A stretch of DNA of 64,000 bases from assembly GCF_026914265.1 (NCBI RefSeq), contig NC_069124.1, positions 56,511,589 through 56,575,588 on the forward strand. The letters run 5' to 3'. Positions 12,468 to 24,261 of this stretch are shown here, in pieces. The notes under the pieces were generated by a model that ran no database searches, was not told where the DNA came from, and worked only from the letters and a program-made list of their open reading frames with translations. Within the stretch, counting starts at the first letter, position 1. Every line of letters starts with the position of its first letter. The stretch comes from Mya arenaria (Eukaryota; Mollusca; Bivalvia; Myida; Myidae). The translations under genes were made by a program, and so were the position numbers.

Positions 12468-12813
12468 ACTCTTACAGATTGAATGTTTTGACTACTTTAT
12501 TTATTTTTTGTCTTGGAACGGGCCAATTTATGTGAAAATGCATGTTAACCATTTATATAAGATTGCTGACAATAAATTTGTCAGAAAATGTTTATATTTA
12601 AGTTCAAAATGTTTTATGCATTTTTCTTAAACCGTTAGTAACGCTTTAAGCCATAAAACCTTTGTTTTTGACCTGAAATATGGAAGTCTGCAATCTAATA
12701 TTTTGTCAGTAGTCTTATATCACTGGTTTGCAGATATTTTAGCAAAAAAATAGGTCATTCCAAGACAAAAAATACAAAAGTTGTAAAAACAGTAAATCTG
12801 TGAGAGTGCAGCT
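12464..12813. mobile_element. TTAA foldback MITE, copy 3
   Basis: Begins GCACTCTTACAGATTG and ends TGTGAGAGTGCAGCT, followed by TTAA. The centre has TTAAACCGTTAGTAACG pairing with its complement, as in the other copies. Open frames here are shadows of the foldback. Confidence 0.75.
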
Positions 12814-12959
12814 TTAAATGACTAAATGTTTTGATTTGGCTCAATTTTCACCTAAAATCTTATAGTTTTGTGGCATCTAAATGGTTTGTTTTTAACAACA
12901 TTACATGTGCATATGATTATATTTGTTCTTAAATTTGTAATTTAGAATGGAAGATTCAT

Positions 12960-13150
12960 TCTCTGGAAAGTAGAAAAGGGCATGTTACATACTGTTATCA
13001 CTGCCATGACAGAAACCATATTGAGGAGCTGGTCCACCGGTAGGAAGAATTGCGCTATTGGTTGGAGCAGCACTATTACCCAGCCATACACCAGCACTTA
13101 GTTTGTCATAGGGAGCATTTCTGAGCAGTTATGGAGACCACTAACTATGC
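12960..13150 (+). pseudogene. Possible coding relic (exon-like, two stops)
   Basis: One plus-strand frame reads HCHDRNHIEELVHR, stop, EELRYWLEQHYYPAIHQHLV, CHREHF, stop, then a block ending NYA at a GTATGT donor-like site near 13152. The amphipathic composition looks like decayed coding sequence rather than random AT-rich DNA, but I do not recognise the family. Confidence 0.25.
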
Positions 13151-15164
13151 AGGTATGTTATCATCAAAATCTTGGTTTATATATTTTTTTATAATTTAGC
13201 ATCTGTTGAGAAGAAATTTATTTATAGATTGAAGGCACACACTATAGATTGATGCCCAAAAATATATTTCTTATTTTAATGCATTATCATGTCTAACTTA
13301 TTTGACTTAAATGATCAAAGCAAAAGAAATGCAAATGATTAATCTGCAGATATACAAATGTAAGCTTTTTTAACTGGGGAAATTGTTGCCACTTGTCTAT
13401 TAATTAAAGAACACATTTATAATTAATAATGTTTAATCTGTACACAAATCATATGGCTTCTTTGTTTTAACCATCAATGTCAAAGAGTCCAGCATGATAA
13501 TGCACTAAATTGAAAAAAATGCATTAATTTATATGAACCCTTTAAAACAAAGACATTTCCTAAATCCAATAAAAAATAATTGAATATTGATGCAGAGTTC
13601 AGTTAGAATATAATATAACTTTTTTTGCAGTTGTTGCAGTGAAACTTGCACCAGTGTGTTTTCTGTGGAGATAAAGAGATAGTGTCCAGCAATGAAGACC
13701 CAACTCAAAATCTGACCTTGTAAGGCCAATATGAAATAACTGTGTGGGAAAATGGGAAAAACCTGTAGTCAGGAATGCACGGAAGTCATCAAAATAACAG
13801 TGTTAAATTAATCTTGAATAACTTGACATTTATTTGTTTGACATATTTATTCATGTTGCAGTGAAAACATTCTTTTTTTCTCATGGTTATTTAAATTTAG
13901 AATTGATAGGAGGGAACATCACTATGTAGTTTCATGTTCATAGTCAGATCAAAACCCATGTACATGCCCAAATGAGCATTCGAAAATATCAAAATGGTAC
14001 TTGTTGTATGTAGTGTAAGTTAATTAACATAATAAACAAAAATTTATTATGTAATAATTGCAGATTTTTTTTACTTTAATATCAAAGAAAGTAACTCGAG
14101 CACAAATTTTGTAGATATGTGGACTCTGTTGATAGAAGTTCTGGGAGGCATTTTTAGGCTTGAAAGAGCATCATTTTAAAGTTTTTATTATGTCCCTTGA
14201 ATCTTGGGTATAGTTTGTATTGTATTTGCATTTTAAAGACATTGGCTTCAACAGACCCTAATGAAATGAAAGACAGAAGGAATGTAATTGCTTACTGAAA
14301 CTGTTATAAGCGACGTCATAAATTGAAGCAATTTTAACATAATGAATATGCATTTAACTAATTTAAAGCGGTTCAAAATTAGGAAATTTGAATTAAGAAT
14401 CTTGTAGGCCATTGGATACATGATTAAGTAGGGCCAATATATTTGTGCTTATTATAATCACATTTATCCTTCTTCATCTACCTTAAAGAGTGTTCATCAT
14501 TTGTATGAAATCATTTGATCACGTTTCATTTGAAAGAACTTTGCGGTAGTGTTTGCTTGCTTCAGTTACGTCACCGACAGTCTTGCAGCGCTTTCAGCGC
14601 TTTGATTTACTTTGTAGGAAAGAGTTAGTCTTTAACTGTCTTGCATGCTTATACATCCCTTCAGGCTGAATAATTTTGTAAAGCGGTTAACTTAAAGAAA
14701 TTCTGTGCGGAAATACGTGCCAGTTTAAGCACGAACTGTCAATACATTTCATCACGCCTAAAGGTATCCTTCTGAAAACTTTTGTAAAACAAATCACCAG
14801 TAAGACACGGTAGCTCTAGTGTTATCATGTAATTCTGCCAAAAAGAAACACTGCCTTTTATGCTGAAACCACCCCTGGGTTCATAATCTATAATACTCAC
14901 ATTATAATGCTTGTTGAAACCAGGTCAAACATGCCAAATTTGATGGTTGTCGGGAGGGGAAACCCCTCCCAAACTCTCCCCTCTTAAACAAATTATAAAT
15001 TACTAAATATTTGATTTCATTATTTGTGCTGAAGTGTTTTTTCTGTAATTTCATTCATACATCTTTATCGTTTTAAGTATTTACGAGTCATCTGCACCAC
15101 TCTGCCATGACAAATTTATTTATTCAATAAACATTTTTTATTTTTAAACTGGGTTGAAGTGTGT

Positions 15165-15265
15165 AACCAGCCGCCGAGTTAGCTCTGAGTAGCTATATAG
15201 AGTTCCAGCTGCGGTGTTGTGTTTCAAATCACCTCACTGGACATAATAACACTCAGGTTACCCAC
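15165..15265 (+). mobile_element. tRNA-like SINE relic
   Basis: AGCCGCCGAGTTAGCTCTGAG resembles an A-box and is followed by a degenerate B-box (GTGTTTCAAATCACC). It closely precedes the TTAA MITE at 15317. Confidence 0.35.
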
Positions 15266-15316
15266 AATCGTGACAGCAGTAAAAGAGCAGAAGTGCCTAC
15301 ATGTCGGCCTAAATGG

Positions 15317-15604
15317 TTAAAGGGACTGTGTCACAGATCTATAAGCACCAAAAAAAGTTTTTTTTCTTTAACGATTCTCAGGACACCGAGTAGCTAATCA
15401 CGCATAAGGAATGAATTTTATCTGGTAATCTTTTTTAATGGAAAAATATGAAATATCTCATGAACTTAAATAAATTGTAAACTATGTGATACTTCAGTAA
15501 GTAAGTTTCAATGCATTGTACACATTGAGGCCAAATTTATGATATTTTTCGACAATTTTCATATTTTTTCGCTATTTTTATCATCTGTGAGACAACCCCT
15601 TTAA
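15317..15604. mobile_element. TTAAAGGGACTGT MITE, copy 1
   Basis: Starts TTAAAGGGACTGTGTCACAG and ends ACAACCCCTTTAA. The interior shares ACTTCAGTAAGTAAGTTTCA and CATTGTACAC with the copy at 44939-45199. TTAA at both ends is the likely target duplication. A decayed internal piece of the same family occurs near 22560-22600. Confidence 0.75.
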
Positions 15605-15641
15605 TGGGCGGACGAGTCTAGTTTGTGTGAGTTGAAACCAG

Positions 15642-15715
15642 CTGCCCATTTAACTCAGTTGGCAAGAGCGCCGTGCTAGTGTTCCTGCGGTCGTGAGTCT
15701 GAGCCCTACACCAGG
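15642..15715 (+). mobile_element. tRNA-derived SINE head
   Basis: TTAACTCAGTTGGCAAGAGC (A-box-like) and GGTCGTGAGTCTGAGCCC (B-box-like) have tRNA spacing. Mismatched stems and lack of a clean acceptor stem argue against a working tRNA gene. Confidence 0.5.
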
Positions 15716-16279
15716 CTCACTTTTCTTCTACAGTAAGGTTTACCATAAGCATGCGCAATGATTTTTAATGAAAAAGGAATGTTTTTTAGATTTAGTTTTC
15801 ACTACTTAAGTTTTAACATTTTTGTTCAATACTTTAATTTTACAATACAATAAACGAAGTACACAATCGCACAATTAAATTATGACCTGAAGGTCATATC
15901 GATATATGGATACCGATTGCATCAACTTAGCTTGTTCATTATCCGTAAAAACCAACGTTATGTCATTATGGTGTCCAAACAGCAACGTATGAACGATTGA
16001 ATTTACAATAACAAGTATGATTCTTAGTACAACTTAACTATGAAAGCAACGTTAAATCGGTGTTATTGCATCATGATGAAAGTTTCAATATAATAGACAC
16101 ATTGAAGGAAGACGTCACGCGCACCTGCAATGTGCTTATATGCAAATCATTGTTTACATCAGCTGTCGTAAAATGCGCATAAATACATTTAACCTAATTA
16201 TTTAGATATCCAGTTTAAACGGTATTTTTTAAGATGTGGGGTAAAAAAAACGCAATTGTTATGACAAACCCTGTTTGTT

Positions 16280-16726
16280 TTGTATTATTATTGCAGAGTT
16301 ATGAAATATAATTTCCGGTCAAAAGAAGTACTCTTTAGACGTGTATTCTCCACTCCTTTTATGGAAGTGCCGAAGGTCGATTGTACATGTACCTCGGGTA
16401 TTTCCGTATTTCATTGGTTAACGGAGGTCAAACCTCGCCCTAAACATGTACAATTTGCTTGCCGGCATGCACGCGCTTTATATGAACAATGTATGACGAG
16501 CTTTTCTGGTTCTCATTTTCACGGTTCAGTGGTGCCCAAATTTTTTAATGCCTATCACTCCGGCAAAAAAGAAGTAGTCCCTTGCATACACGTACAAACC
16601 GTAAGAGGGCTTGTACAGACAAACGCTTCGCGTTTGTCTTCAAGCCCGTATAAATATACTTATTATTATTTAAGATATAACCGTAAGATCATCTTATCTA
16701 ACTCTTTTGACAACTTTTTGTCTTGA
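16280..16726 (+). other. 148-codon open frame, unrecognised
   Basis: Within the antisense strand of the TRIM-like gene intron. The product has no signal peptide or domain I recognise; its last part enters the foldback MITE at 16697. A TATTATTATTGCAG acceptor-like tract lies just upstream near 16294. It could be chance or an old exon. Confidence 0.2.
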
Positions 16727-17022
16727 AACGAGCCAATTTTTTTTGCGAAATTCCATAGAAACCAGTTATATAAGACTGCTGACAAAAAATAGATCGCATA
16801 TTTTTATATTTAAGTTCAAAAATTGATGTGTTATGCATTTTTCTTAAACGGTTTAAGCCATAAAACATTAATTTTCCAACGGAAATATGAAAATCTGCGA
16901 TTTGATCTTTTGTCAGCAATATTTAATCATTGGTTTGAAGATATTCACGCAAAAATTGCTCTTTCCAAGACATAAAATAAAAAAAGTGTAAAAATGTTAT
17001 ATCCTGTGAGAGTGCTTTTTTA
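16697..17022. mobile_element. TTAA foldback MITE, copy 4, flanked by 20 bp direct repeats
   Basis: Contains the family's TTTTGACAACTTTTTGTCTT and GAGAGTGC blocks with the usual foldback centre, but its left terminus is missing. ATAACCGTAAGATCATCTTA occurs immediately left (about 16677-16696) and again right (about 17028-17047), next to the 3' side of TRIM-like exon 1. Confidence 0.65.
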
Positions 17023-17099
17023 AGTTATAACCGTAAGATCATCTTAGCTTACTCTTCAATAGAGACGTTTTTGTAATTGAATAAATGGTTTGAACATAC

Positions 17100-17914
17100 C
17101 GTTTGAACTTATTATGGCCTTCAACATTTTGCAGTTGAGTACGAAAGTCTGACATTCGCTCTTTAGACTTGAGCAAACGAATATGTCTCTGTATTTTCTG
17201 ACGATCTCCTTTTACATTCTCAACTTTGTTCGTTTCTGCGTTAATGTTTGTTTTCATGCCATGACAATTCAATGAGCAAAACTCATTTGTTTCTGTATCG
17301 GCGTTTTTTGTTTCCTCGACTTTGTCTTTAACAACTTTAAAGTTAACCGCTACATCAGAACGCATTTTCATGATCTGTTTTTCGATGGTTGTACGTGCGG
17401 ACGCATGGTCGTTTTGCACTCCTGCCTTCTGCATGTACATAGTTTTTGCTGCCCTCGAAAGTTTGGTTGACAAAGCATGAAGGCTATCGTTGTATCGCGC
17501 AATTCTCTCTTGGAAGTCGACTGAATCTATTGATTCAGCGATATTCCTCACTTGTTTGCACCCTCGGTGCCTAGTACAAACACATGTTATACAAGCCAGT
17601 GCATCACAATCACTACACAGATATTTCAATAGCTCATCCCCATGACCACTAATAAGGCACTTGTCGACAAGCGTTTGTGTCGTACAATTGGATTGTGTGT
17701 TTTGTTCTAAGTTAACATTGTATTTAGGCAATACCAATATATCATGTTCTTTATGGTTTGACTTATGTGTAACCGTGCAAGGTCCACAGAAGTGGTCAAT
17801 GCATGTCTTGCAAGAAGACACTGCGGGTCTATGTTGGTCATCTAACAGGCAAATTTCACAAAATTGATAAACTACTTCATCCGATTCTAGCTCATAATTC
17901 CTGGAACTTGCCAT
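17100..17914 (-). CDS. TRIM-like gene A, exon 1: two B-boxes and coiled coil
   Basis: Start codon at 17914; the coding part ends at 17100 in front of donor GTATGT, after 271 codons plus two bases. The open frame running on to 17039 is intronic. Residues 19-57 form a first B-box-like zinc site (C19, C22, C35, C38, C43, C46, H54, H57). Residues 86-119 form a second (C86, H91, C100, C103, C108, C111, H116, C119). Residues about 128-270 are a charged coiled coil. There is no RING domain, so intrinsic E3 ligase activity is not expected from this part; RING-less TRIM relatives act as scaffolds or oligomerise with other TRIMs. Exon 2 with the propeller is at 2921-2057. The gene is divergent from a paralogous exon at 19699. 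A longer 5' UTR exon may exist upstream. Confidence 0.8.
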
Positions 17915-19698
17915 AACTACTGGGTTGCCCTAAGAGTTGGCATGACTTCCCAATAAAGGTTTTTGATCGTGTGGATGTCTGTTCAGGTTTTACTAAGACA
18001 GTCAATGTATGTCTTCAAAGCAGAAAATGCGAGTCTATGTTACTAGTAAATTAATGTCACATAAATGAATTGATACTTCGTCAAAATCAAGCGCATGTTT
18101 TCTTAAAGTCTAAATCACTTCCTGGGCCAGTCATAGAGCTGACTGACTGTCGACTTGGATTTTGCTGTGGATTTGACGTAGCCGAGCTTCAACTGAAGGC
18201 TTCGTTCCATGTTGAGTGTTTCATATGCCTGAAGAAGAACACAAACGGTTTTATTAAAAGAGGTCAACTTCGATATCAGAAGTAAGAGGTAAACGATATA
18301 CCATCAAGACAACTCGCTGGTGCTTTTTGCCAAGTAATGATGATCCAAAGTAATACTTATAATGTGAGTCGTTTTTAAAAAAAGCTCTTTATGACTAGTA
18401 ACGACCATAATTAAAGATTTAGGGTAAAAGATTATTATATATTCATAAAGTATATGGGGGGCTATTTAGGTATCACACACATCGTCACGTCCGTCTATCA
18501 TTCCTCGTCCGTTTTGCTGTTGTGTCCTGCCCATTACATTGTCATTTATGTTGGGATATCTTAATAACTTGGCAAAAGTGACCATAAAATTACGACTTGT
18601 TTCGTCTTACAACCGCTTCCTATGCTTCAATGGCAAGGTCCTTGCGGGCCGTAGAACTTTTTCAATTTTATTATATTAGACTAAATGATGAGATTGGTTC
18701 ATATCCTTTCGATAAGTTTGTCATTCATTGTTGGATCTTGAAGAATATTTCTAAGGATTACGGTATTTCGCGCCCCAAACACAGGTTACTAGTTTCAAGT
18801 TCAAAGTTACTGCGCACCTTAGAACTTGGTCAGTTTTGCTATACCAAAAAAATGGCATATATAAAGGCGTGGCGCGCACTACATGCAGGCCCCTAACTTC
18901 AATGTTACTGTCACTTCGAGCCTGCCCATAGATGTTATGCATGGTGGAGTTCCGAAAGAGTTTGGCATACGTGACCACCATAAAAACAAGACCTGTGAAA
19001 GGTCAAGGTCACTCGCATGGCTGGGTCAAGGAGTGTTTGAGGTATCTACCATTGAGCACAGTTTACCACGTTGACTATATAGATTATTTTGTATTGATCT
19101 TGTGACATATAAAAGGTGTCAATGTGTCGTGCGGGGCTATTCATTACTCCTGGTTTAGGACATTGTTAACAAGAGCATTGATATGAAGAATGAATCGCTT
19201 ACAATAAGGATGTAAGTAACAGTAGCGCTTTTGTCATGAAAGCTTAATTATAAGACATCTTCCTTGGTCTGACACCACATATGAATCAAATATTCAAAAA
19301 GGATTAAAATCGAAGGAGAGTTTTAGAACAATTGCTTAAAACAAGAAAAAAAAACGAATCTAAGACATGCCAAAGTACTTAAACATAACAAGGGAATCAT
19401 ATTAAATAAAAACCTGTAAAAGTGTTTACATATTTTACATACCTTATGATATATCCGCACAAGCAAACATTTCCTGTCGGGTTTTTTAAAGGTATGAACA
19501 GTTAAGTAGTACATGTCTGCTTTGTTTATATTCAAATTATATCAGTTATGTTACCTGATAGCTCTTAGCTTGCAGTAAATGCACACTTTAAACAGGACGT
19601 ATTGATCGGATGAATACTGAAATTTAAATCGTTATATACCTGTCGGTGAAGAATACGTTTTTAAAGAAATCTACCAATATTAAGCAAACAAACAGGAT
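17915..19698. other. Divergent intergenic region between two TRIM-like genes
   Basis: 1.8 kb between two start codons pointing apart, so it may hold both promoters. No clear TATA or initiator was identified. The 18440-19130 part, with CATCGTCACGTCCGTC and GTGAAAGGTCAAGGTCAC, resembles a decayed dispersed repeat of molluscan type. Open frames inside lack homology that I can see. Confidence 0.45.
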
Positions 19699-20477
19699 AT
19701 GGCTGGTGTAGAAAGCATTTACTGTGACCTATGTGTTCAAGATAACAACAACATACAAGCTGTGGCATTCTGTAAGAATTTTACGGAATTTTTCTGTGAT
19801 ACATGTGCAAGGTTCCATTTGAGACAGGCACTTGCAAAAACACACACTGTTTTGCGAGGAAAGGATATGCCAAAGGATTCATCATTAATTAAACGGAAAC
19901 AAATACTGGTTGATTATTATGAAAAGGGGCATACTGATGAGCTTTTAAAGTATTTTTGCAAGAACTGTAACTCTCTTGCATGCTCTATGTGCATACTTAA
20001 CGCACACAAGGAATGCTCCAAGGTTGAATGTCTTCAAGACCTTACAAATGATGAATTGGATAAAGAGTATGGCGATTTCATATCAATGTCTAAAGATATG
20101 GAAAGGTCGTTACATACCTATCACAATAAAGTAAATACCAATAGATTGAAAATAAATCAATATCACAAGACCGCAATGCATGGCATGCAAAAAGACGAAA
20201 CGGGCCTGTTAGAGCAAGTGGGTGCTGCTTCAGAATCTGCCCTACAAGACGTAGACAAAATCAAAACCCGAAAGTGGGAAGCTTTAGACAAACTGACAGA
20301 AAAACACAAATATCTCGAAAAGAGGATTTCAATGTTCAAGGAAAGAATTGCAAGTCGATCTACCGCAGACAAAAAGGCTCAACTATTTATTCAGATATTT
20401 CGACTGGAAAAACAATTGGATACAATACAAAAAGAAACTAGTAGTCTATTAAAAGAAATCGACACGGATGCGTTTCG
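19699..20477 (+). CDS. TRIM-like gene B, exon 1: two B-boxes and coiled coil
   Basis: Start codon at 19699. A first B-box-like site is C9, C12, C25, C33, C36, H40, H49, with N27 replacing the second cysteine of that pair. A second B-box is H78, C87, C90, C95, C98, H103, C106. A coiled coil spans about residues 113-258. No RING is present. The KYFC..C....C..C....H pattern parallels gene A. The coding part is 259 codons plus two bases (CG) in front of GTAATC, the same phase and even the same split arginine codon as gene A exon 1, so a donor at 20478 is likely. If unspliced, the frame stops after residue 260 at 20479-20481. No propeller exon is found downstream on this strand, so either the intron is very long or the gene now encodes only the B-box/coiled-coil part. 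Confidence 0.75.
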
Positions 20478-21472
20478 GTAATCATTTATTTTCAACAAAG
20501 AAATTAAATTCTTCATTACTTAAACCAATCAATATCAATAATTATATGCAGTGTATTTCATGAAATAATTCTAATACGAGTTAACATCTATTGAAACCAA
20601 GTTATTCTAAAACCGATGTAAATTTAGTAATAAAGTACTTTACGTAAATGAAGATGTTTAATGATATATAGGTACAATGTACTGTCATATTTAACGCAAC
20701 TTGATTCAACCAGATGTTGGTATTAAAAACATAAGATCGACCGAGAGTCATTAATGTACGTATTTTTGTTCTAGTTTCAGATACATTCCCAAGACAGACA
20801 ACACTAACCTCACAAAAGCAGGTGACGTCGTCGATTAACGGTCCAAACGACATCAACATTTTGAACATTAGATGACTGGTTGCATTCAGCGATCGATATG
20901 ACTTATTTAAAAAAAACGTTTAAAAAGTATTATGTAACCTAAAATGTTATTGGTGTCATTTGTTTTGCCTATTGATAAAGAGGAGCATGTACAATGAGAA
21001 CTGGTATATGAAAATAAAATACCGGTTTTGAACTAAATCTAGAACAAACATAGGTTATTCATGAAATGCTGTTTCAAGGCTCACTTAGTATTCCACATGA
21101 CCCACATTTGTTATCATGTATTGTTAGTTGATCAAACAAAGATTCTGTCCAACAAATATGACTTTTGGATATAAATCTTGCCTCTTAACTTTGGGCGTTT
21201 TAGTTGTATTATTTGACCCAGTGACCCATGTTTTATCCGACATAATCTAATTTTATAAAACAATATCATTAAAATATAATGACCACGTTTCACAAAGTTT
21301 GGATAAGTCCATACTTAAACTTTTGATAAAAAAGTGATTAATACGGACATACTACTTAACATGATAAAAACAGAAAACTAAATGCGTGTCGGACAACGAT
21401 GTCGACCTTGCGCTATGATAATTATGAAAAAACTTTTAAGAAAGACTTAATTCAAGTGTGACCTTTACCTCT

Positions 21473-21570
<98 letters not shown>

Positions 21571-22430
21571 TCTCATACACGACACACACTCTTTTCACAG
21601 TGAACACTTAGTTTTACTAAGACTGAAGACCGACCTTTATTTTTGAAAAAGAGAAACCCTCACAATGAGGTATAAACAAAACACATTTGTTGGTTTATTT
21701 AACATCCTTCGGTGCTAGCATGTATCCCATGTCATCATTTGGCGTTCTTCAATACAATAACTACAGTTGAATATATTTACAAATTCCATTCGTGGTGTCA
21801 AAACTCATAAGACCCACGCCGGAGAAGTAAGGCGCTTTGGTTGATGTTGTAGCGGGACTTGGAGAGGGTGCGCTAAAATAGCAAGCTACATGTAGGGCAG
21901 ATATATTTGTGAAAAAAACTATCGTCCTTCATGACAAGACACGACCGACACCAAACAGCAATAAGAAAGGATCGTCTGCGTATAGTGGTATATTAAATGG
22001 GGAATTGCAGCAATTAGTATATGCATTTCTTTTAGATAAAAAACCGGCATAGACATCGGCAACTTTCCAGAACATGTAGACAAAAACATTTTGTACTTTG
22101 GAACGAACCACTTTCAATGAGTTTTAGTGTTCTAACAACAAGGACAAGTACATACATGTTGACCTTACAAAACCTTGACCATTTATTTGACAAAAGGAAA
22201 TAGGCATTGCGTCTGACCAGCGCAGCGAATAAGTCTCTTGTTTTGGGTTTATAGCAGACAGGCTTACATTTATTTAAAAAAAAATTCGATGTTTTACATA
22301 TTCACGGTCATCAAAACAGTTTCTTTACAATATAGTTGAAGGGAAGCTGAAATGTGTTACTGACTTTTCTTGCAATCCAAAAACCTGTTCCTTAAATCCT
22401 TTTCCATTGGAATTTGTAAGCATATTCTTA
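20478..22430. other. Region downstream of TRIM-like gene B
   Basis: No exon recognised on either strand. Apart from the (TA)n array there is nothing distinctive. Confidence 0.4.
21475..21567. repeat. (TA)n microsatellite
   Basis: About 46 uninterrupted TA units. The tyrosine/isoleucine open frame across it is an artefact. Confidence 0.98.
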
Positions 22431-22699
22431 TAATATGCCATCTATTTACTTTCCAAAATCCGACAGTGAAAATACAGTAGTAGACAAACCCAGTGAATTT
22501 CCTATTGGAAAAATACGAAAATACTGCGAAAAATGCATGTGTTGTAAGCGATGTTATATTTCAGTAAGTAAGATTCAATGCGTTGTACACAACGATATCA
22601 GTTTTATGTATTTCTTTTTAAATATTTCCTTTTTACTTGCACTTGTGTCTAGCCCCTTTGAGGTAGAAATTTGGCTTAATGAAATAAGCTACTGACTCT

Positions 22700-24261
22700 T
22701 GTTATGCTTAAGAACTGGAGGAAATGTGATCAAAAACAGTACAGAAATAAAACACTTGTAAAGGATATAATAGAAGCTGGTCTTATGCTGAAAGTGCAAC
22801 ACCATCTACAGATGATAAGACTATATATTTCATTGTTTTGTCTAGTTGCATATGAACGTCATGACGAAACTATCGTTGACCGGCTTTGAGTTTTCCTAAT
22901 GGTGACCTGTTGCTGCAGAAGCAAGATATGATCAAAAGAAATGTTATCGAAATACTATGTCAACACAAGCTGTACCCCAGAGAAACAACAAGCTGCTACA
23001 CACATGCATTTAAGAAAGCTGCTGAACAAGTGAAGAAAGAGTACGAAGCACTGACACTCAAAGTAATGAAATATTATTATTTGTCCATATTGCAGGTTCA
23101 TTCTCAAATAGCAAAAGCGGATGGTTGTACTGATGTTGAAAACTACAAGAGCCCATACCGCAAGAAACTGCTAGGTCACAAAGTGGCAAATCGGATTTAA
23201 TTTGTTCTTCCTCAAAAACATTGGGAAAAGCAATCAAAGAAACAAAACACCTTCCAGATTTGGTCCAAACGAAACAAAAGGTTCGTATGATATTGAAATC
23301 GAAGAGGACACAGATGAATCAATAATAAACAAGGCAATTTGTGTTCACAGGAAACGAATAGCCAATGTAGTACGAAACTTAATGCAGAATATAACTCCTC
23401 TGAAAAGATGTCACTGATTTCGCAGAAAGCCTTTTTTGATCTATTGCAATATAAAGCAGTGTGTATGCTATCGGATGAGGTGTGTGTTCGATAATGCAAT
23501 ATAAATGATGACACAAATTGTCTAGCAATAGCATGCGATTTAACAACATTAATGTCATCATATGAACTAGGTAGTCAACATCTAATTGAGGACTTGTATT
23601 CGATGGGGTACTCAGCGCTTAAAATGTTCTTTTTCGTCTTCGGCTCAGCATGCCATACTAACCCAAACCATCTGGACCCATTCGGACCCTATACCAAATC
23701 GGAATGAGGGTGGTAACCTTCTTGTTGGTGTATCAGACAATTTAGAGTATGAAAGAACTGTAGATGACAAGCGCACTACACATGCGATGATGAGCATTCT
23801 TATTTCAACAACACTGTTGATGAACTCTTGCCACGTCTTTCATCGTATGTGATGACAGAACTCGGCCAATCACATGTATCAATTGTCTTTGATATGGGCC
23901 TTTGCAAAAGCACTGGAAATAGTCAGGGGTTGTATATGTGTAGTAACTATGGATCTGGCGACATGCTTTGATTCCGCATCATGAACTACCCCTATTTCAC
24001 GAGTTTTGGCTATGAATATGACTCGAGAATCTTCTTCGACACACATTGATGCGACAGCCAATCGCCGCTTCTGAGCTTCTCAATACAATGACATGCGACT
24101 GTGAAATCTGCAATGATGCGATCTGCTATTGTTCTGCAAAGCCGCAACCATGCACATTGGCTTTCAGATGTATCGGAAATATTGATACTGATGGCAATGT
24201 GTGTGCTTACTTGTACACGCTCTCAGCGGTATTCAGCAATGACCCTGAAAGTGATGACTGA
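22700..24261 (+). pseudogene. Frameshifted coding relic with GGNLLVGVSDN...KRTTHAM motif
   Basis: Several plus-strand frames follow one another: 22700-22889, 22886-23200 (MIKRNVIEILCQHKLYPRE), 23202-23417, about 23410-23640 (LTTLMSSYELGSQHLIEDLY), 23700-23800 (GGNLLVGVSDNLEYERTVDD followed by KRTTHAM), about 23850-23935, and 24046-24261 ending in a cysteine cluster CDCEICNDAICYCS. The frames change at short intervals and contain stops, so it is not functional as one gene. The order (DN...DGKRTTHAM-like motif followed by a C-terminal Cys-rich tail) recalls large, repeat-associated uncharacterised metazoan proteins; that is recollection, not a search. A fragment of the TTAAAGGGACTGT MITE lies just before it. 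Confidence 0.55.

Larger units (their letters stand above)
2922..17099 (-). other. 14.2 kb intron of TRIM-like gene A, rich in repeats
   Basis: Bounded by donor GGTATG (GT at 17099-17098) and acceptor TTTTACAG at 2922, with matching phases. The recognisable content is MITEs, hairpins, SINE-like pieces and a few non-homologous open frames, listed separately. Stretches at about 5.6-7.7 kb, 8.0-9.0 kb, 13.2-14.9 kb and 15.7-16.2 kb hold nothing I recognise. Additional small exons inside cannot be excluded. Confidence 0.6.

Noticed and set aside
17661..17867. Plus-strand frame with many cysteines
   Set aside because: Antisense shadow of the B-box exon.
21458..21646. Tyr-Ile repeat protein
   Set aside because: Artefact of the (TA)n microsatellite.
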